Positions 12,258 through 14,377 of a DNA stretch of 14,377 nt are shown here, piece by piece; positions within the stretch are counted from its first letter, which is position 1, and each line of letters starts with the position of its first letter. This stretch comes from CAIWXH01 sp964555675 (GTDB taxonomy: Bacteria > Chloroflexota > Chloroflexia > Chloroflexales > Chloroflexaceae). The translations under genes and the position numbers were made by a program. The stretch lies in the NCBI GenBank assembly GCA_964555675.1, contig CAZKTU010000173.1:1-14377 (forward strand). Reading direction: 5' to 3'. The notes beneath the pieces were generated by a model. That model saw nothing but the letters and a program-made list of their open reading frames with translations, had not been told where the DNA came from and did no database searches.

Positions 12258-12266
12258 ACTCCTTCC
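12258..12266 (-). promoter_or_regulatory. nadC: Shine-Dalgarno site fixing the nadC GTG start
   Basis: GGAAGGAGT on the minus strand ends 6 nt before the GTG at 12251-12249. It is the strongest ribosome site in the window. It decides the start in favour of GTG over the upstream in-frame GTG at 12329. Confidence 0.8.
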
Positions 12267-12273
12267 AGCAATA

Positions 12274-12341
12274 CCGCCGGCGGGTGGACTCGCGAGGGCC
12301 TGGCCCTCCCTGAAAAATCTACTCAGCACACTCAGTGTGCT
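12274..12341 (-). promoter_or_regulatory. Palindrome and hairpin-rich leader between nadB and nadC
   Basis: The 96-nt spacer contains a perfect odd palindrome, AGCACACT-C-AGTGTGCT (12325-12341), starting 7 nt after the nadB stop. As RNA it forms a 7-bp stem. It is preceded by a T6 run and followed, after GAGTAGA, by a T5 run. Next come a GAGGGC/GCCCTC stem (12294-12299, 12303-12308) and the 10-bp palindrome CCGCCGGCGG (12274-12283). The T5 run is too far from the stem for a textbook terminator, but partial termination or attenuation ahead of nadC is possible. The AT-richer 17-bp palindrome could instead be a repressor operator. Function is inferred. Confidence 0.5.
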
Positions 12342-12347
12342 AAAAAA

Positions 12348-14003
12348 CTAATCCGCTGCGTGGGCCACCGGCAGCGCCGGGGCCACACTCTCGACGACGA
12401 AGGGGCGCCGGCCGCGGGCCTGCACGCCGTGGACGTGCCACTGCTCGCGCTGGACAGGGAAGTCGGCGCGGAAGTGGCCGCCGCGGCTCTCTTCGCGCAG
12501 CAGGGCCGCGGCGACGATCAGGCGTGCCGTCAGGGCCGCGTTGGCCGCCGTCATGCCCTCGGCGTCGTCGGGGTCGGCCTGCATCGGCCAGCTCTCGAGG
12601 GCCTCCTGGCCCGCCCGCAGCCCCTCACCGTCGCGCAGGGGGCCGGCGGCCGCGCGCATGATCGCCGCCAGCTCATCGCGCCAGCCGGCCCGCATTGTCG
12701 CCGGCGCGGCAAGCCGCTCGCCCGCCAGGCGCGCAGGCTCTGCCCGGCCCTCGTCGGCGGCCTTTGGTCGCTGGTCGGCGCGCGCGGCGGCCAGGCCGGC
12801 CCGCCGCCCGAACACCAGGCACTCGAGCAGCGAGTTCGAGGCCAGGCGGTTGGCGCCGTGGACCCCCGTGCAGCTCGCCTCGCCCGCGGCGTAAAGGCCG
12901 GGCAGACTCGTCGCGCCGTCGAGGTCGGTGCGTACCCCGCCCATCAGGTAGTGCGAGGCCGGGGCGACCGGGATGGGCGTGGTCACGGGGTCCAGGCCCT
13001 CTTCGCGCAGCCGCGCGCAGATGGTGGGGAAGTGATGCTCGACCCGCTCGCGCTCCAGGTGGGTCAGGTCGAGCAGCACATGGTCGCTGCCCGCCCGCCG
13101 CATCGCCGCGTAGATCCCGCGAGTCACCACGTCGCGCGGGGCCAGCTCGGCGCGCGGATCGTAGGCGGGCATGAAGCGCTCGCCGTCGGGCGAGCGCAGG
13201 ATGCCGCCCTCGCCGCGGGCCGCCTCGGTGATCAAGAAGCCGTGCCCGGCCCGCGTCTTGTAGACCGTCGGGTGGAACTGCACAAACTCCATATCGGCCA
13301 CCTCGGCCCCGGCCCTGTAGGCCATGGCGATGCCCTCGCCCAAGGCTGTCGGCTGGTTGCTGGTCAGCCCGTAGAGCGCCCCGGCGCCGCCGCTGGCGAT
13401 GATCGTCGCGCCCGCCAGCAGCCGGTGCCAGCGGCCGGCGCCGTCGCGGGCCAGGGCGCCGATGATCCGGCCGCCGCTGTCGAGCAGGTCGGTCGCCTGC
13501 CAGCCCTCGAGCAGGGTGATGCGCGGGTGGGCCCGGGCCTCGTCGATCAGGGCCCGCGTCACCGCCCAGCCCGTGGCGTCGCCCACGTGGACGATGCGCC
13601 GCGCCGAGTGGCCGCCCTCGAGCCCGAGGGCGAAGTGGGCCTCGTCGTCGCGCTCGAAGGGCACGCCGCGTCTGGCAAGCTCGCGCATCAGCCCGGGGGC
13701 CTCGAAGGCCAGGGCGGCCACGGCGGCCTCGTCCGACAGGCCGGCCCCGGCCACCAGGGTGTCGGCGATGTGGGCCCGCGGCGAGTCGGCGGCGTCGAGG
13801 GCCGCGGCGATCCCGCCCTGGGCCATGGCCGAGTTGCTCTCGGGCAGGGCGCCCCTGGCCAGCACCAGCACCTCCGTCCGCGCCGCAGCCGTCAGGGCCG
13901 CCGTCAGACCGGCGGCGCCGGCCCCAATCACCAGTACGCCGGTCCGCTTCACCTCAGCCGAAGCCGGCTGCTCCACGAGCACAGAGCGAGGGGCGCTAAT
14001 CAT
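12348..14003 (-). CDS. nadB: L-aspartate oxidase (NadB), FAD-dependent
   Basis: NadB (EC 1.4.3.16) oxidises L-aspartate to iminoaspartate, which NadA condenses with dihydroxyacetone phosphate to quinolinate. The protein is 551 aa, typical. The FAD-binding dinucleotide fold is at the N-terminus (VLVIGAGAAGL, 23-33), followed by SNSAMAQGGIAA (56-67). Active-site blocks are EFVQFHPT (His244), LITEAARGEGG (258-267), RDVVTRGI (Arg290), SHYLMGGVRTD (His351) and GANRLASNSLLEC (Arg386). These positions coincide with the E. coli residues as I recall them. The C-terminal fumarate-reductase-type helical domain ends with ESRGGHFRADFP. It differs from SdhA/FrdA by its length and operon context. The ATG at 14003 has AAAGGAAG 6 nt upstream. 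It follows nadA by 18 nt, so they are co-transcribed. Confidence 0.96.
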   Translation of the reverse strand: MISAPRSVLVEQPASAEVKRTGVLVIGAGAAGLTAALTAAARTEVLVLARGALPESNSAMAQGGIAAALDAADSPRAHIADTLVAGAGLSDEAAVAALAFEAPGLMRELARRGVPFERDDEAHFALGLEGGHSARRIVHVGDATGWAVTRALIDEARAHPRITLLEGWQATDLLDSGGRIIGALARDGAGRWHRLLAGATIIASGGAGALYGLTSNQPTALGEGIAMAYRAGAEVADMEFVQFHPTVYKTRAGHGFLITEAARGEGGILRSPDGERFMPAYDPRAELAPRDVVTRGIYAAMRRAGSDHVLLDLTHLERERVEHHFPTICARLREEGLDPVTTPIPVAPASHYLMGGVRTDLDGATSLPGLYAAGEASCTGVHGANRLASNSLLECLVFGRRAGLAAARADQRPKAADEGRAEPARLAGERLAAPATMRAGWRDELAAIMRAAAGPLRDGEGLRAGQEALESWPMQADPDDAEGMTAANAALTARLIVAAALLREESRGGHFRADFPVQREQWHVHGVQARGRRPFVVESVAPALPVAHAAD

Positions 14004-14021
14004 GGCAGGCTTCCTTTCGAC

Positions 14022-14377
14022 CTAAAGCGCGATCATTCGCTCGATCGCCCCGCGCGCCCGCGCGGCCAGCGCGGGGTCGACCGTGACCACGTGGGTCATG
14101 TCCCGCAGGCTGTCGCGCACCTTGGTCAGGGTGATCATCTTCATGTACTTGCAGCTGATCGACTCGTCGATCGGCAGGAACTCCTTGGCCGGGTTGGCCT
14201 TGCGCATGCGGTGCAGCACGCCGATCTCGGTGGCGACCACGAACTGCGTGGCCCCGCTCGCGGCGGCGTGTTTGATCATGCCCTCGGTCGAGAGGATGTG
14301 GGTGCCCTCGGCGCTGAGCTTGCCCGTGGCCAGGTAGTGCATGGTGCTGCTCACACAGCCGCACTCGGGGTGGATCA
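14022..14377 (-). CDS. nadA: Quinolinate synthase (NadA), C-terminal part, cut by window edge
   Basis: NadA (EC 2.5.1.72) condenses iminoaspartate with dihydroxyacetone phosphate to quinolinate, using a [4Fe-4S] cluster. About 117 C-terminal residues are present of a protein usually of 300-370. The frame continues to the window edge, beginning IHPECGC, so an apparent GTG start at 14354 is internal. Two of the three cluster cysteines are visible: that in HPEC and that in SCKYMKMITL. The third lies upstream, outside the window. Other family blocks are STEGM and FVVATEIGVLHRM. A second cysteine follows the ligand by one residue (HPECGC). The gene leads the nadA-nadB-nadC order; its promoter is outside the window. 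Confidence 0.95.
   Translation of the reverse strand, partial: IHPECGCVSSTMHYLATGKLSAEGTHILSTEGMIKHAAASGATQFVVATEIGVLHRMRKANPAKEFLPIDESISCKYMKMITLTKVRDSLRDMTHVVTVDPALAARARGAIERMIAL

Noticed and set aside
12252..12329. Longer nadC start at the GTG at 12329
   Set aside because: No ribosome site; it lies inside the 17-bp palindrome, and the added residues do not match NadC N-termini.

Overview
The window is a GC-rich bacterial chromosome segment with all seven genes on the minus strand. It reads as two transcription units: the end of a nadA-nadB-nadC NAD-biosynthesis operon at the right, then a four-gene alpha-glucan/trehalose operon, glgE - treS-mak fusion - glgB - treY, running to the left. 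I see no transposase, phage gene, tRNA, rRNA or CRISPR array. GC-rich intergenic DNA, the treS-maltokinase fusion, a NadA of the HPECGC type and the NadABC set are compatible with Chloroflexota (Chloroflexia-like). That placement comes from memory of such proteins and is not proven.

Region by region, in transcription order. (1) 14377-14022: C-terminal third of nadA (quinolinate synthase), cut by the window edge. (2) 14003-12348: nadB (L-aspartate oxidase), 18 nt after nadA. (3) 12347-12252: a 96-nt spacer with a 17-bp palindrome and other small hairpins. (4) 12251-11394: nadC (quinolinate phosphoribosyltransferase), placed at a GTG with a strong Shine-Dalgarno. (5) 11393-11093: the longest internal gap (301 nt), holding a terminator-like hairpin, a near-consensus promoter (TTGACA, 17 nt, TAGAAT), and a leader of about 125 nt with a possible 28-codon upstream ORF and a 7-bp hairpin beside the glgE ribosome site. 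(6) 11092-9041 glgE; 8917-5537 treS-mak; 5462-3372 glgB; 3301-269 treY. The spacers are 123, 74 and 70 nt; the first is packed with GC hairpins and the last contains a perfect 14-bp inverted repeat. (7) 268-1: GC hairpins, a tandem array of 30-bp units, and an AT-richer stretch at the edge.

How the genes work together: the TreS domain isomerises trehalose to maltose and the fused maltokinase domain phosphorylates maltose with ATP. GlgE uses the maltose-1-phosphate to extend alpha-1,4-glucan, and GlgB adds alpha-1,6 branches. This is the ADP-glucose-independent GlgE route. TreY acts in the other direction, turning glucan ends into maltooligosyl-trehalose. With a TreZ (not in this window) it would return trehalose and close a glucan-trehalose cycle. 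NadB, NadA and NadC in order turn aspartate into nicotinate mononucleotide for NAD. I see no functional link between the two operons beyond adjacency.

All catalytic residues I looked for in the three GH13 domains, TreY, the kinase and the Nad enzymes are present. The main novelty candidates are non-coding: the 30-bp tandem array, the glgB-treY inverted repeat, the glgE leader, the nadB-nadC palindrome, and a striking preference for TAG stops (6 of 7, no TGA).
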